Below, piece by piece: positions 1 through 17,690 of a stretch of DNA of 64,000 nt. The notes below the pieces were generated by a model that ran no database searches, had not been told where the DNA came from, and saw only the letters and a list, made by a program, of their open reading frames with translations. The number at the start of each line of letters is the position of its first letter. The first letter of the stretch is position 1. Source of the DNA: Apostichopus japonicus (Eukaryota; Echinodermata; Holothuroidea; Aspidochirotida; Stichopodidae); NCBI RefSeq assembly GCF_037975245.1, contig NC_092575.1, positions 11,829,001 through 11,893,000 on the forward strand, read 5' to 3'. The translations under genes were made by a program, and so were the position numbers.

Positions 1-2217
1 CCGTTGGTTAGATAGTAAATTTGAATTTTTTTAATTTATATATCTTTTATTATAGCTTAATTTGCATAACTATATCGTGGGTAAATATATCAGTTAATTG
101 CGCGTTTGTGGGCAGCAAGAAAAAAATCCTCATTAGACCTGTATATGGGTAATATAAAAGCAACTTTACTTTAGAGAGAGACCAGCGTTATGGTGCTAAA
201 AGCCAAATTCAACAATTTTTAAGTATGGCCTGTATTGTATCGTACAATGTCGTTGAAACTAAATTAGAGATATTATAAAAGAAAATAATAAGAAACGCTT
301 GGTAAGCAGTTTCTCAAAGCAGAATTCTGCGATATGTTAACATTCCCCGATACTCGGTTACTTTCCAACATTCCCCAACATTGAGTCAAGTCGGATATTA
401 AATCAGAATGTAAGGACAAATTATGGTATATGACGTATTGATATAAATTCAGGATTGTGAAACGAATTGCACCGCCATTGATCGGCGATAAGTTCAAGTA
501 AAATTCAAACGTTTCTCAGACTGAATAAAAACCGTTGATTTTTTTTCCTCTTGCATTTTGATGAGTTGTACCATGTTGATATTTCTTTTTGCATGATATG
601 CTGATATTGAAACATAACATATATTCATTTATATCTTGACACGCTGGTGTTTTATTGCAACAAGCTGATCTTTTTCCCGATATACTGATAGTTTTCCTAA
701 CAGTGCATGTGAAACAGATGACACATCATAGATCCGCGAATAATCCAACTACATATTCATTTAAAACAAAGATATACCAACAACTGTTGTTTCACAAAAG
801 CATACAGCCAAATAAAACACAGAGAATTTTCATAACGGTATACGCTATAGGTTTTGCATGCAGAAACCTGTCAATTAACCGCAATTATTAATTCAAAAGG
901 AAGGAAAAACAAAACAATAGACTCAAGTTGGTTGGTCTTGCAATCTTTTAAGATTTTTAATGAGTGCGTGCATGTGTATGATGATGACATTTTCATTTTG
1001 TGAGTATTGGCTTTGATTATGAGATGAATTGTCGTGCGGTAGAATCGAATCCCTTCAGAAATTAGGGTTAATTTAGAATTTTAGAGCCTTCAAACCTCCT
1101 CTTATATAAGTCTATAAATAACCTGCCTGGACTGATTTGAATGAAATGGGAACTTAGTTATCTTATTCTGGGATAAAATTTCACTTTGACGCAAACGCGG
1201 CATAAAAGTGGTTGGATATAATGTCATGGATATAAATACACATTTTAATGATATTGATCCAATCTTCTGAAATATAGTTCTTTCAAATATAGTAGCCTTT
1301 GTCAACAAAAACAACAACAATCTAGACATATTAAAAAAAAAAACTGTAAAGTCTTAATCAAATGACTTGGCTAGAGAAATGATACTTCCAGTGACTGCTT
1401 TTAAGGAAAGTCGAACTGTAAAACAATCATTGAAAACTTTCGACGTATATATATCCGACGTATTTGATAGCCTATAATCGCAGGCGCGGATCTAAGAGGG
1501 TGGGGTGGGGGGGGGGGGTTGGCTACACCCCCTTTTCAACATGACTCAAAAAGTCAAAAGTACCAGTTATTAACAGAATTCACCATTTAATGTGTGAGTT
1601 TTCTTTAACTATTTCTGTGGGTCGAACCCTAAAAGCCCCATCTATATGTGAGTCGGGTTCAACGACGCCAGGAACACGCCCTCCTTCGCAACATGCTTGT
1701 TCCAGTCCTGAATTGAAGAGCCACGCTACATAAATGGACCTATAACTGAATTAGCAGAGGTTGAACAATAAGAAGCTGTTGTGAAGAGAAAATGTTGCAG
1801 GCACAGTTACGTCCATAACTTGATGTAGGGGATGCTATTACGTAAGTAGAGCGAGGAAGGGTGTGTGCGGGGGGGGGGGGGGTGGCGGCCTAGTAAACCA
1901 GTGTAGTTTTATTTTGCCGTAACTCTGTATATGATCTCTGTATATGCCTCGAACCTGCCCAATCTCCTCCCACTATCTCAGCCACGCCCAACTTCACATT
2001 CATCATGTATGGTTGTCTCCTAGTGGTTTCGCAAAGGTTTTGCTTCTTCTTGGGGTGGTTTCGCCAGGTTTGTTCATTCGTAAAGGAATGTGTAGCACGA
2101 ATTTGAGTTTCAATAAAACAATTCGTATAATAGGCTTCCGATTTACAAGGTCTGTGGTATAGAAATCAAGTACAGTAGATTTGTTTTCTTCAGTAGAAAC
2201 TTGTTTGGACAGTGTAT
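1..2217. other. Gene-free left flank
   Basis: I see no coding exon here: open frames are short, AT-driven and lack splice-bounded protein-like sequence. The stretch has two poly-G runs (about 1509-1518 and 1869-1882). The part from about 1489 to 1718 starts with CAGGCGCGGATC and ends with GTTCCAGTCCTG, which loosely resembles hAT-type ends, but the flanks show no target duplication, so I do not call an element. Confidence 0.5.
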
Positions 2218-2279
2218 ATGCATATATAGGCCTATATTATAGCCTATAATCGATATAGGCCTATATTTATATATATAGG

Positions 2280-2346
<67 letters not shown>
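2218..2346. repeat. (TA)n microsatellite with AGGCCT interruptions
   Basis: An alternating TA tract is interrupted by the palindrome TAGGCCTA at about 2228, 2263, 2277 and 2312, so the array is a series of nested palindromes. It lies in gene-free DNA. Confidence 0.9.
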
Positions 2347-3734
<1,388 letters not shown>

Positions 3735-4394
3735 ATAGGTATAAATAATGTACACTCGTACAAAGTTTGCGCTATTACTCGAGTTTCATGCTTCTTCGCA
3801 ATCGTCAGATAGCTAATGATCAGGTTGTCTGTCTGTGGCGTGGTGCTGCTATTTTTTCCGTTTTTTTCTATGTCGACACTTTGACAAAAGCTCAGTTCTT
3901 TTGTTCAGCAGATTTTGGTTTCTCAGCCGAAGTATTTCCACCTTCTCCTCAATACAGAGATTACATTGATCCGATGTACGCATTAGTGTATTAGATTCTC
4001 GGATTATTTTCCACGTGATGCTAAAATCTTTGCTTTGCTTTTTGAGCTCCCAGACGTATTTTGATAGTTCTGTTTCCTTCGCGTGTCTTTCGTGGTTGAG
4101 TGATTTTTTGTGATTGCTGTACCTTAGTTTGAACGGCCCCCCTGATAATCCAACGTAAGTCTTTTGTTCGCCCTCCGATGTTACGTCCGCTCTGTATATT
4201 ACTGCCTCGGTCAGACATTTACCTCCGAGGGGGCAGGCCTGCTTGTCCCTGCAGTTGCATTTTCTTTCACTTGCGTCTGGTTTTTCGTTGCTGATAATCT
4301 TGCTGTTGTGTGATCTAATGATTGATTTTATGTTCTTGGTGCAGCTGTAGCTTATCTTAAGCGTATTTCTGTTGAAGATTTTCCGGAGTTTCCC
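3735..4394 (-). mobile_element. Penelope-like retroelement 3' fragment (GIY-YIG endonuclease), minus strand
   Basis: Read on the minus strand from about 4394 to the stop at 3849, this encodes the C-terminal part of a Penelope-like element (PLE) protein. It contains the linker motif [12 protein letters not shown], the cysteine cluster CNCRDKQACPLGGKC, the GIY-YIG-type core VIYRADVT...TYVGLSGGPFKLRYSNH, then [14 protein letters not shown] and the terminal KCRH. These are family landmarks of EN-containing PLEs. The reverse transcriptase part is absent, so this is a 5'-truncated copy. About 110 bases of 3' sequence follow the stop and abut a (TA)n tract. Positions 3735-4063 are the left arm of a large inverted repeat with 4547-4875. 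Confidence 0.9.
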
Positions 4395-4399
4395 ATCAA

Positions 4400-4875
4400 T
4401 TTCACACCGACCGAAACAACACGCACTAAACCCGCAAACCGTGGAAGGAAAATCATTTGGTTCAACCCCCCCTTCAGCAAAGCAGTGAAAACAAACATAG
4501 GAGCAACTTTTCTAAGACTTATACAGAAGCATTTTCCCCCAACACACAAAATACGTCTGGGAGCTCAAAAAGCAAAGCAAAGATTTTAGCATCACGTGGA
4601 AAATAATCCGAGAATCTAATACACTAATGCGTACATCGGATCAATGTAATCTCTGTATTGAGGAGAAGGTGGAAATACTTCGGCTGAGAAACCAAAATCT
4701 GCTGAACAAAAGAACTGAGCTTTTGTCAAAGTGTCGACATAGAAAAAAACGGAAAAAATAGCAGCACCACGCCACAGACAGACAACCTGATCATTAGCTA
4801 TCTGACGATTGCGAAGAAGCATGAAACTCGAGTAATAGCGCAAACTTTGTACGAGTGTACATTATTTATACCTAT
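4400..4875 (+). mobile_element. Penelope-like retroelement fragment with internal deletion, plus strand
   Basis: On the plus strand, about 4420-4546 encodes the PLE linker between reverse transcriptase and endonuclease, with the hallmark [18 protein letters not shown] followed by [14 protein letters not shown]. The reading then jumps, out of frame, straight to [12 protein letters not shown] at 4548 and continues to the stop at 4759-4761 (CNLC, KCRH present). The GIY-YIG core is missing. The missing piece is exactly the part carried by the minus-strand neighbour at 4064-4394. Positions 4547-4875 are the right arm of the 329-bp inverted repeat. The copy cannot encode an active protein. Confidence 0.88.
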
Positions 4876-5253
4876 CCAGCTCTATACCCAGGTATATTGA
4901 GCACTCTTCACCTGGAATTAATGCCATCTATCATATATATATATATATATTGGTATATAGTTGGGATGGGGGATCGTAGGAGCCTAAGATACCGTCGACA
5001 TCCAAAACGTTATATCCAAACTTACAAAATGCGCAACGAATGCTCATTTTATCACACTTTGTAGATGCATATGTTTGGTTAATTACTGAATATTATAAAA
5101 AATGAGAATACAATAAACGTATCCCTTATTTCTACCTGTCCCCTCTTGTATTCGCTGGGGTCGAAGACCGCACCCCATGCCACGGGGCTGGATAGCCCCC
5201 TGACTCGCCCCCTCGCAGGGCACCCCACGTACACATGCTTGTATTGTTTCAGG
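4876..5253. other. Intergenic DNA after the Penelope pair
   Basis: No gene is seen. A short (TA)n run lies at about 4937-4950. A GC-rich patch at about 5130-5240, with many CCCC runs, stands out against the AT-rich surroundings, but it has no protein-like reading or recognisable repeat ends. Confidence 0.5.
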
Positions 5254-5770
5254 TTGGCAAGACAGGAACATTTTGCTAATAACCCTCACCGATTGACCAA
5301 CTCACTTCTGTGGCTTATTAAAGGAAAATGACATTTTCTCGACTATATCTCAAAATTGTGACTCCTTGCCTCGAATTGTTTTTTTAAGCTCTTTTTTCTT
5401 TTTTTTGTGTCTGTATAGTTGGCAAGAAAGGAACATTTTCCCATTATTGACCATCACCGATTGACCAACTCACTACCGTGGCTTATTAAGGACATCGGTA
5501 AAATAAAACGTCTCGACGATACCTCAAAATTGTGAATCCTTGTCTCGATTTGTTTTTTTTAATCTTTTTATCTTTTTTTTGTGTGTCTGTATAGTTGGCA
5601 AGAAAGGAACATTTTCCCATTATTGACCATCACCGATTGACCAACTCACTACCGTGGCTTATTAAGGACATGTGTTAAATAAAATGTTCTCGACGATATC
5701 TCAAATATGTGAATCCTTGTCTCGATTTTTGTTTTATATATTTTTGATATAAATATCGAAATTTTGACTC
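5254..5770. repeat. Tandem repeat, three copies of 165-176 bp
   Basis: The segment beginning TTGGCAAGA..AGGAACATTTT recurs at 5254, 5419 and 5595, so periods are 165 and 176 bases. Each copy contains CACCGATTGACCAACTCAC and a T-rich tail before the next unit. Copies 2 and 3 are closer to each other than to copy 1. No coding potential is evident. Confidence 0.85.
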
Positions 5771-6022
5771 TCATTTTTTGAAATTTTGCGAAAATTTTAG
5801 TTTTTCCATGTCGTTAACAAGCCACCATAACATACAACACTCGTTGTGATGTCAAATAAATAAGTGACGAAGAGTAAATCTTGAGCCTTTGAAAGTATTG
5901 AATTTTACACAAACTGTACAATGAGCGAAGGAAATGTGCAAAATGAGAGTCCAACCAAAGTTTGACACAAAAAAAGAAATAAGAAACATGTACGGAAAAC
6001 AGTATAATTTGCCGCATCTTAG

Positions 6023-8830
6023 TCAGAATATTCCAGCTTCCATCTGTTCGTCGAGGGATAGATGGCGAGCAAGCATTGCGAGCTTTCTTCCGACAGAACC
6101 GACACTTCCGATAGCCTCTGACAATCCTTTTTTGGAAACCTTCGCCAAGAGCTGCGAATAGACATACTGTAATTCATTTGTCATTTGAGCAGTTCAAAGT
6201 ATCGACATTTTGGATTTATCATACCACTAAACATATCATTGTTTTTAAATCAAAATTAAGGTATCATATTTCATCATTGTTTAATTAACATTGTCTTATA
6301 GACAGACAATGTATTGTTTATCCCACAAGCCCGGTAAGTTATCCCTTATACTTCTTAAATGAGCCACGATGAGCCAAAACACATAACCTAATTATATCAT
6401 TATATAACGCGTCCCACTACGCCCGCATTGTCCCCGTCCCCCAGTCACTCCCACCGTCACTGCCATGTTTCCAATGTAAGTATTGAACTACACATTAAAA
6501 TTGAAACGATTAATGATATAATAGCTATCTTATTTAGCTGCGGAGTGACCGACAGTTTAAACAAAATCGCGACGAACTTTTCACATCATCCCTTTCTGTA
6601 CAATGGCAATCTCTTCCAACAATTGGCTCCTTGTTGTTAGTACTCAAATAACGTTAATGGATTCACACTCATTATCGTCGAATCCAAGATTTTGACAAAT
6701 ATAAGGGTGTGGCCCTAGGTTCGTTAAAGCCGCTTGTCCATAAAGGGGTTTGGGATCATTCTAGCCCATGTTCAATCAGGATTGTGCCTTTTATAACTAA
6801 TTTTGCATTTTGTGTGTGAGGTTAAAAAAGAGGGGTGTACACCTCCCATATACACCCGCACACATACATACGCACCCAGACATCCATGGGATCTGCGCAT
6901 GCTCCTTTTAAACTTTTTAGAATATTTACCTCGAGGAATTCTTCAAAATCGATGCTATCCGAATGATCTATGTCAATTTCTTCAAAGTATCTTTTTCTCT
7001 TTTCCGAAGAGGATTTGTCCCCAAGCTCGTTTAATGCTTTGTTTCTGCCAAATTAAAAGAGGATAATATTTTAATTAAAACAGTGGATTGTGGTTGCATT
7101 GTATATATCAAAACAAACGTAAGTATTAATGGAAATAAGAGTGCAATTGCTCTACTTGCGGAGATAATTTTTTTCTTTCGCGAAATGCAGGGTAATTAAT
7201 GGTTCCATTGAATCCCTCCCCCTTCCGAAATCAAATCACGACGAAAAATAATACAAACTGAACACACATTAATGACACTTACAATTCCGGAAAATCAATT
7301 AGGCCATCATTGTTGAGATCAAAAGCCATAAATTGTATTTTTAAATCCCAAATATCATTTTCATCCCATTCAGGAAACCTATTGGCAAAATGCGTCACAT
7401 CTGTGGATCGAGAGAGACAAAAAACACTAAATGGATTTAAACGAATACAAAATTACCAACATACTTTATGTGACAACTTAATATTATCGTATCTATCAAA
7501 TAATATTTTAACGGGTAATGCCTATATCGACCATGGTGGAAATACGCGATTATCGTTAACCTCACCATGGTCGTTATATGGCATTCCTTAGACTTCTCAA
7601 TAAACACAATAACATGACGTCGAAATTTAAGTGGTTACCTATATTTTTGTCTACAATTTTCAGGAAAATGCTGCCTTTGTTCACTTTTCTCAACAAAGTG
7701 CAAAACATGTCCAATACTTGAAAGTTTGAAATTGAGTAACTCGTCAAATTTGATTCATCATTTCTCACTTCTCATATACTTGTCAATAGAGGAATTTTCT
7801 GCAATTTGTTCATTTATATCTATACGTGCTTACGCGGAACTCATTAATCTAATATAAGTCCGGAAAGAAAGATAACATAGTCACTTTTATATTCCATTAA
7901 TTTAACATTTTTGTCGCAAGGGATGAACTATTTAGAGTAAATAAATATTTTGAATGTTGTAATATTTAAGTGGAAAGTGTCGAATGGATTCAATCCACAT
8001 ACAAGTACTTAAAACAAAAAGATGACATAAAAATGTTTACAATATACAATTGTTAATTTTAATCTATAAGTGTGCAACAATTCATCTGTTTGCTGTAAAT
8101 GTTCAAGTAATGAAATTAATATGGCAGTCTAATCATTTTGCCCCCCCCCCCACACACACACACAGCTAAATGATTAATTCCTCACTTTTTACAGTACGTC
8201 ATTTGTTTGTTACAAATATTTACTTAACAATATTAACAAACAATTTCATCATTTGAATGCAAAAAATATGTCCATATTTCTACTTCATTTCTTTATTTAT
8301 AATTTACAAACATATAATTAAGGTCAATCTACAACATGCATAATTGTGAAGGGGAGCGGTCTAAGAAACTTCGGAGCTTAATAAACTAGAACACTACCAT
8401 TAAGGATAGGAAGAAACAATAATAATGGAAGCAAGGAAAATAAACAAGAAACAACAAAATATTTTCACACGTTCGTGGTATTTTAACAGTTCCATACTCT
8501 TGTGTTAAAATATTTTCTGCAACTATAAGGCTATAGGAGCGGGATAGTTGGAACAGTGATACAGGACTCGGGGTGGAAGAGAATGAATGGGGGGGGGGGG
8601 GGGGGGCAAGGGTCTAGAAGATGGCGATAGTTGTTTCCTTATGAGATTTTCATAAATAATTTGATCATGCATTTCTGTATGTTTAATGTGTACTTTCATT
8701 TCACCTTCAAATTTCTCCTTTGCTTCGAACTCGTTCAATCTTTTCTTTACAACAGGCTCAAAAAACTTTTCTGTAACCTTCTCAAATTCGGTTATAGTCG
8801 TCCTTGTGCATCGAGACAAGTCCTTTTTAC
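6023..8830 (-). CDS. EF-hand calcium-binding protein, last four coding exons
   Basis: Four minus-strand exons join in consistent phase: 8830-8705, 7400-7283, 7044-6930 and 6166-6023, with stop TGA at 6023-6025. The first EF-hand loop, DLNNDGLIDFPEL, is at the end of the second exon. The second loop, DIDHSDSIDFEEF, is in the third. Both have acidic residues at positions 1, 3 and 12, as expected for calcium ligands. The region before them (ITEFEKVTEKFFEPVVKKRL) looks helical, and the tail YVYSQLLAKVSKKGLSEAIG continues helically. About 168 residues are visible. The protein probably acts as a calcium sensor or buffer in the cytosol, but I cannot name a subfamily. The donor after 8705 (GAAG then GTGAAA) is the least certain junction. 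The acceptor before 8830 implies at least one more 5' exon that I could not find. An alternative reading of exon 1 stays open to 8523. Confidence 0.8.
8589..8606. repeat. Poly-G tract
   Basis: A run of about 18 consecutive G lies just downstream, on the minus strand, of the 8830-8705 EF-hand exon. It falls inside the intron if the 8705 donor is right, and would encode polyproline in the alternative read-through frame. Confidence 0.85.
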
Positions 8831-8939
8831 CTGTCAAAGTAACATTACACAGAAATAAGAAACAAAATGACATCAAGAAAACAGGGATCGAATAAGGTAA
8901 GTAAAATTAATGAAGAAGAAGAAAAATATTCTGTTATAG

Positions 8940-9407
8940 TTAAGGGAATATTCTGGTGACAATATAACACGAAAATGTCCACACTGTTTGTCTGAAAACC
9001 CCCTTCCAATATTCATTGACAATATTTTGTCACAACTCGAGATATGATTTATTGAGTGCGATCTATTTTGACTATAGCTCAATCTTCGATTCTTTCCATG
9101 TTTAGTGGGTCAAAGTTGGTAGCCTGTGACGTCACCACGGTAGAGATGTTTTTCAATAGTTTTTACTTTCCTATTATATTAATCTTCTTGTTCATTTTAT
9201 CGTTGAAATGCTACACATTTGTTATATCTGGCTAGCTGCATATATCTTTGTTCTGTGTATTTGGAAGTTCATAGTTCAAATGCAACCTTTTCTCATTTTT
9301 GCCATACAAAATGATGTCAGGATATGTTTTGACCTTAAGATGCAAACATAAAAGTCCCCAAATTTTTTGTTAAGCAATCAACTTCAGCTACCGGAATACT
9401 CCTTTAA
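8940..9407. mobile_element. TTAA-flanked miniature inverted-repeat element
   Basis: The left end TTAAGGGAATATTCTGGTGAC and the inverted right end TTAAAGGAGTATTCCGGTAGC match at 16 of 21 positions, and both sit on TTAA. Internal sequence of about 425 bp has no coding capacity and includes a palindromic TGACGTCA at 9126. TTAA target sites are typical of piggyBac-type elements, so this is probably a non-autonomous relative; that assignment is inference. A related left end (TTTAAGGGAAATTCCGGTGAC) occurs at about 41948. Confidence 0.6.
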
Positions 9408-12219
9408 TGTTGCAATAATTATGGCCACGTGATCAGAAAGTTTGTGCATAAATTGGGAACTCAATCTAGTTAAGAAAAGTGTGTTTATATAGTTTCAGAT
9501 TGGTACCATTCAATATAGGAAGGGGACGGAGAGGGAGGGGGGTGTACGGGGTTTGATGACTCTTATATTGAATGTTCCGGAAATGCATGAATAATTCGCA
9601 CCTCCATTTGTAGACAGAATAATTGTATACCCTACACTGGTCCCATGGTTTACCCTGTGTATATAGATGACTACGAATGATGACACCTGGAGAAAGATGT
9701 CCATCTCTGGCATGAGTAACCCCGCGAATTGATCGAAAGTGGCGCTCCACAAGCTATGGAGCGCGACTCAAGAGATGGATGAGAAGGTGTTAAAAATCGG
9801 TGGATTGCGAGATTTCGCGACCCACCGAACTTTTGAAATACGTCGACAATGTTTATCTTCAAGTTTCGGAGCGTGCCGACTGAGATCGATTTTAGCTTAC
9901 ATCTTCAAAGCTTACATCCACGTTGACTTTCTCACATTCTGAGGGGTAGAGGTCTGGTGCGTCGTGGAAATATCTTCGTGATTGTTGCATCGAGATTATG
10001 TCACTAAACTTGAACGATGCTCCGTGAACACAAAAGCTATGATGTGTTGGGTTTTCGAGCGAAAATCATAGCCTAAAGTCATAGCATGAATTAATCATTA
10101 GCAATAACTTCAACCGCCCCGATTCTTATCGTAGGTTGAGCGAGACACCTACGCTAGTTGTTGATGTTTGCTTTGTTTTCTTAGCATTTAACGCAGCAAA
10201 CCACAAGCTTAGCAGTAGAGGGAAGGGGGAGAGTGTAACAAAAAAAAATTATCGCCAAACAAATTGCTGCGGGTAAATTCCAGTTAAATGCTATATGTGC
10301 TTGGCAAGAAATTCAACATATTTTGCTATTTTCATTGTTATTATTTATTTTTTTGCCGCAAGAAAAAGGACATTATTTAGACCAAAATTCTTACGATTGA
10401 TTAAATATGAAAAAACTAGGCCTAAGTTAGGCTAAGGCTAAGTCAACATGAGTGTGGGGGGAAAAGGTCAACTTCTTTTATAAAGTAGCAAAGATTTAGG
10501 TGGGAAGAGTGGGAAGGGGCTAGGGAATGTTTTCCTTAAAACATAATACAATCTGGTGGATCTAAGAGTAAAATTATCCCGACTTTTGGGGGAAAAAAGT
10601 TTATAGGCTAGACCAAGGCTTGTCTAAGCTCCCATCAACACTTTACGCAAGTGGTCAAGCAAGCTAAGAAATTTTGTTCGACTGTCCTGAAGTAGAGAAG
10701 AAAAGTATGACTGAGTAATAGAAATGTCCTGCTTAAGGTTCACATTACGTTAGGGCCTATGGAATGGATACATGGTGACTTACCACAGGCTGTGTACAAG
10801 TTACTTGATTCAAACGTTATCGGCTCTCTTTGCACCGGGAAGCTCGGCAAAGATCCCATATCGAAACGTTTCAACTACAAATTTAATTGTCGTCACTTCG
10901 CTACATCTTGATAGTTAGAAACATTAATCAACGTACCAATTTTCGTGCAAGAAAACAAAAGGTTACATCTTCAATGTAGAATCAAATATCAAATGCAAAC
11001 ACAACACAAGCATCAATAGTCTTCACTAAGGTACCAATTACTACATAACAGTTGTTTAGTGTGTGCGCGCATACAATTTGTGTGTGTTCTATACTTAATA
11101 GTTTACATCAACTTTCGAAAATCATATTAATCATATGTGCGCCGTATATATCTCTTTCTTTCTTTCGCTTTGTTAACGCGCGCGCGACATTATTAGCATA
11201 CAACTGTATGGTTTGATATATGAACCACACGCGTATATTTGATACGCGATCAGTAGAATCGTGCAGAGTGCAACGCGCTATTCTTTGGAATGTGAAAAGT
11301 GACATAAGATGTTAAATATTTATCCATGCTCCAATATATACACATATAGTAAAACGTAGCTGATGTAAATATATGTTGTATGTTTATGACGTATGAATAT
11401 TATCCCTATTGTCTTCATGCAACCGAATATATCTGTTTACAATGTAAGAAAGCACCGAAATTGTTGGATACAGGACGCAGGATATCTATGGCAGAGATAA
11501 AGTACAAAACCTTTTATAACCTCTGGGCCTTGGTGATCGTTTCGCGGAACTGCCCTTCCAAACAGTCACCATGCACGGATGAAGATCTAATTGTTTTTAA
11601 TAGTATGTCTTTATAGATAAAGACTTATTGAGTATCTATGACTTGAAGGTCACCAGTTTTACATCGAAGTTTAGCATACAGTAAATGAAAAATAAAAAAG
11701 GCAAAAGTATTTTCCTGGAGACTTTGACCCTTCATTTGATTCACAGACATTGTCAAGAGTGTCAAAGGTTGGCAGGGCAATGCTTGTTAAAGTTCAACGT
11801 ACAACGGAAGTCAATAATATTTAAATTTGTATATAGTCCCAGTGGCATATGTGGCTATTGTATGCACGGATTACTTAATACGACGCCTCAATGAACACAT
11901 TTCACAAGCAATGAAAGCTGTTAGCTAAACGAAGTCGGTGTTAACCAGGAAACATGAACAGGCAAAAAGAGGGGGGGGGGGCGGGGACATCACTGTTCTC
12001 AGGTCACGAAATGGCTCAGGAAGTGTGAACAGAGGCTGAAGTCTCCCTTCCAACATGATACATGTTCCTTCAATCGAACCGATGGTTTTTAACATCAGTG
12101 ATGTTCACAATATGCATATGCATCTTGTGTTGTGGTTACGAGCAAATCGCATACGAACCCTAAAAGTATTGTATAGCGCTCAAGGCGCAATTTGTATGGC
12201 CCCTATATGTCTGACACAC
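9408..12219. other. Intergenic DNA, no gene recognised
   Basis: Nothing protein-like or splice-bounded is visible on either strand. A patch at about 9735-9775 contains the near palindrome GGCGCTCCACAAGCTATGGAGCGC. Any missing 5' exon of the minus-strand EF-hand gene would be expected here or further right, but I could not identify it. A G-rich run lies near 11970. Confidence 0.5.
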
Positions 12220-12639
12220 AAACAAGAACAGTAAGTGCATGCGCGCACCGCACGCGTTCCTTTTCATAATATGATTTCTCGCATGCAGCGTATTCGTATG
12301 CACTTGATGATGAAGCCAACTTGCGTGTAAATGCGCGCGTATTCGGTTGGCTAGTGCTGTCTGCCTGATGTTTCATGAAACTGAATGTATCCTCGAGGGC
12401 CTAATTGACGCTATATTCCCGCCTGGCTACCCCTCTCAACAGGCAGGACCTTATTTGCTATGCAGAAGAAATATATTTCTAATACGGCGAGATTTTAAAA
12501 GGACGGCTTCACATTCCGTCAAGTATCTAGCGCAAAGGCGCTATAGAAGATCTTCGAGAACCCCTTTTATAAAGGCCTATACTAAGCGCGCGTGAGGCCA
12601 CGCACCGTCCAAAGTTGCATTAAGTAATTTTGTCGTGGT

Positions 12640-12917
12640 TTGTTTAAGGCAACAAATACTTTGTGACACTGTTGTCGTTGCTATGGCAGACGTGTTCTTA
12701 TCGTTGAAGTAGGAAACACACGCTGGTGACAAAATACTTCTGTTTCTGTTTCGTGTTTATATAGATACTCAGACGAACAATGACGTAACAATAAAATGAC
12801 ATGTATATTTGTCAACACCAATATACTTGTATTCAGACGTCACAGAGATCTAGAAGTAACAATGAGACAAACAAATAAAAAGCTCACACGTTATTCGTTG
12901 TGTATACTCTGTTGTAA
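12640..12917 (+). promoter_or_regulatory. Upstream region of orphan gene copy A
   Basis: The 278 bases before the start codon are shared with copy B (about 18640-18966). Shared blocks include CTTCTGTTTCTGTTTCG followed by TTTATATA, which is a TATA-box candidate at about 12755, then TGACGTAACAAT, ACCAATATACTTGTATTCAG and GACGTCACAGA. The last two include CRE-like ACGTCA cores. Conservation of this non-coding block in both copies supports a promoter plus 5' UTR. The transcription start is not determinable here. Confidence 0.5.
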
Positions 12918-17465
<4,548 letters not shown>

Positions 17466-17690
17466 GACGTTTATTTTGTATTTATATTATTAAAAATTGA
17501 AACAGCGATTAAATCAAAGCAAGTAAAATGAACAGCATACTAGTTTGCATTTGATAAGCTGTATTACTATTAGTGAGATATTTTTATACGTGTATTTAAG
17601 AAAAAAGAAATAAAATACAGAAATAATGTCAACACTTTTAATGATATGTGTCTCTACATGTTAATTTAGTTTTTTAGCAAGGTAGGGAAG

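Noticed and set aside
1489-1718. hAT-like ends around a poly-G run.
   Set aside because: Terminal similarity is only about eight bases with gaps, and the flanking octamers do not match.
3767-4843. Identical 75-residue open frames on opposite strands (3767-3994 plus, 4616-4843 minus).
   Set aside because: They are antisense shadows of the two Penelope-like endonuclease tails in the inverted repeat; the real reading is the other strand.
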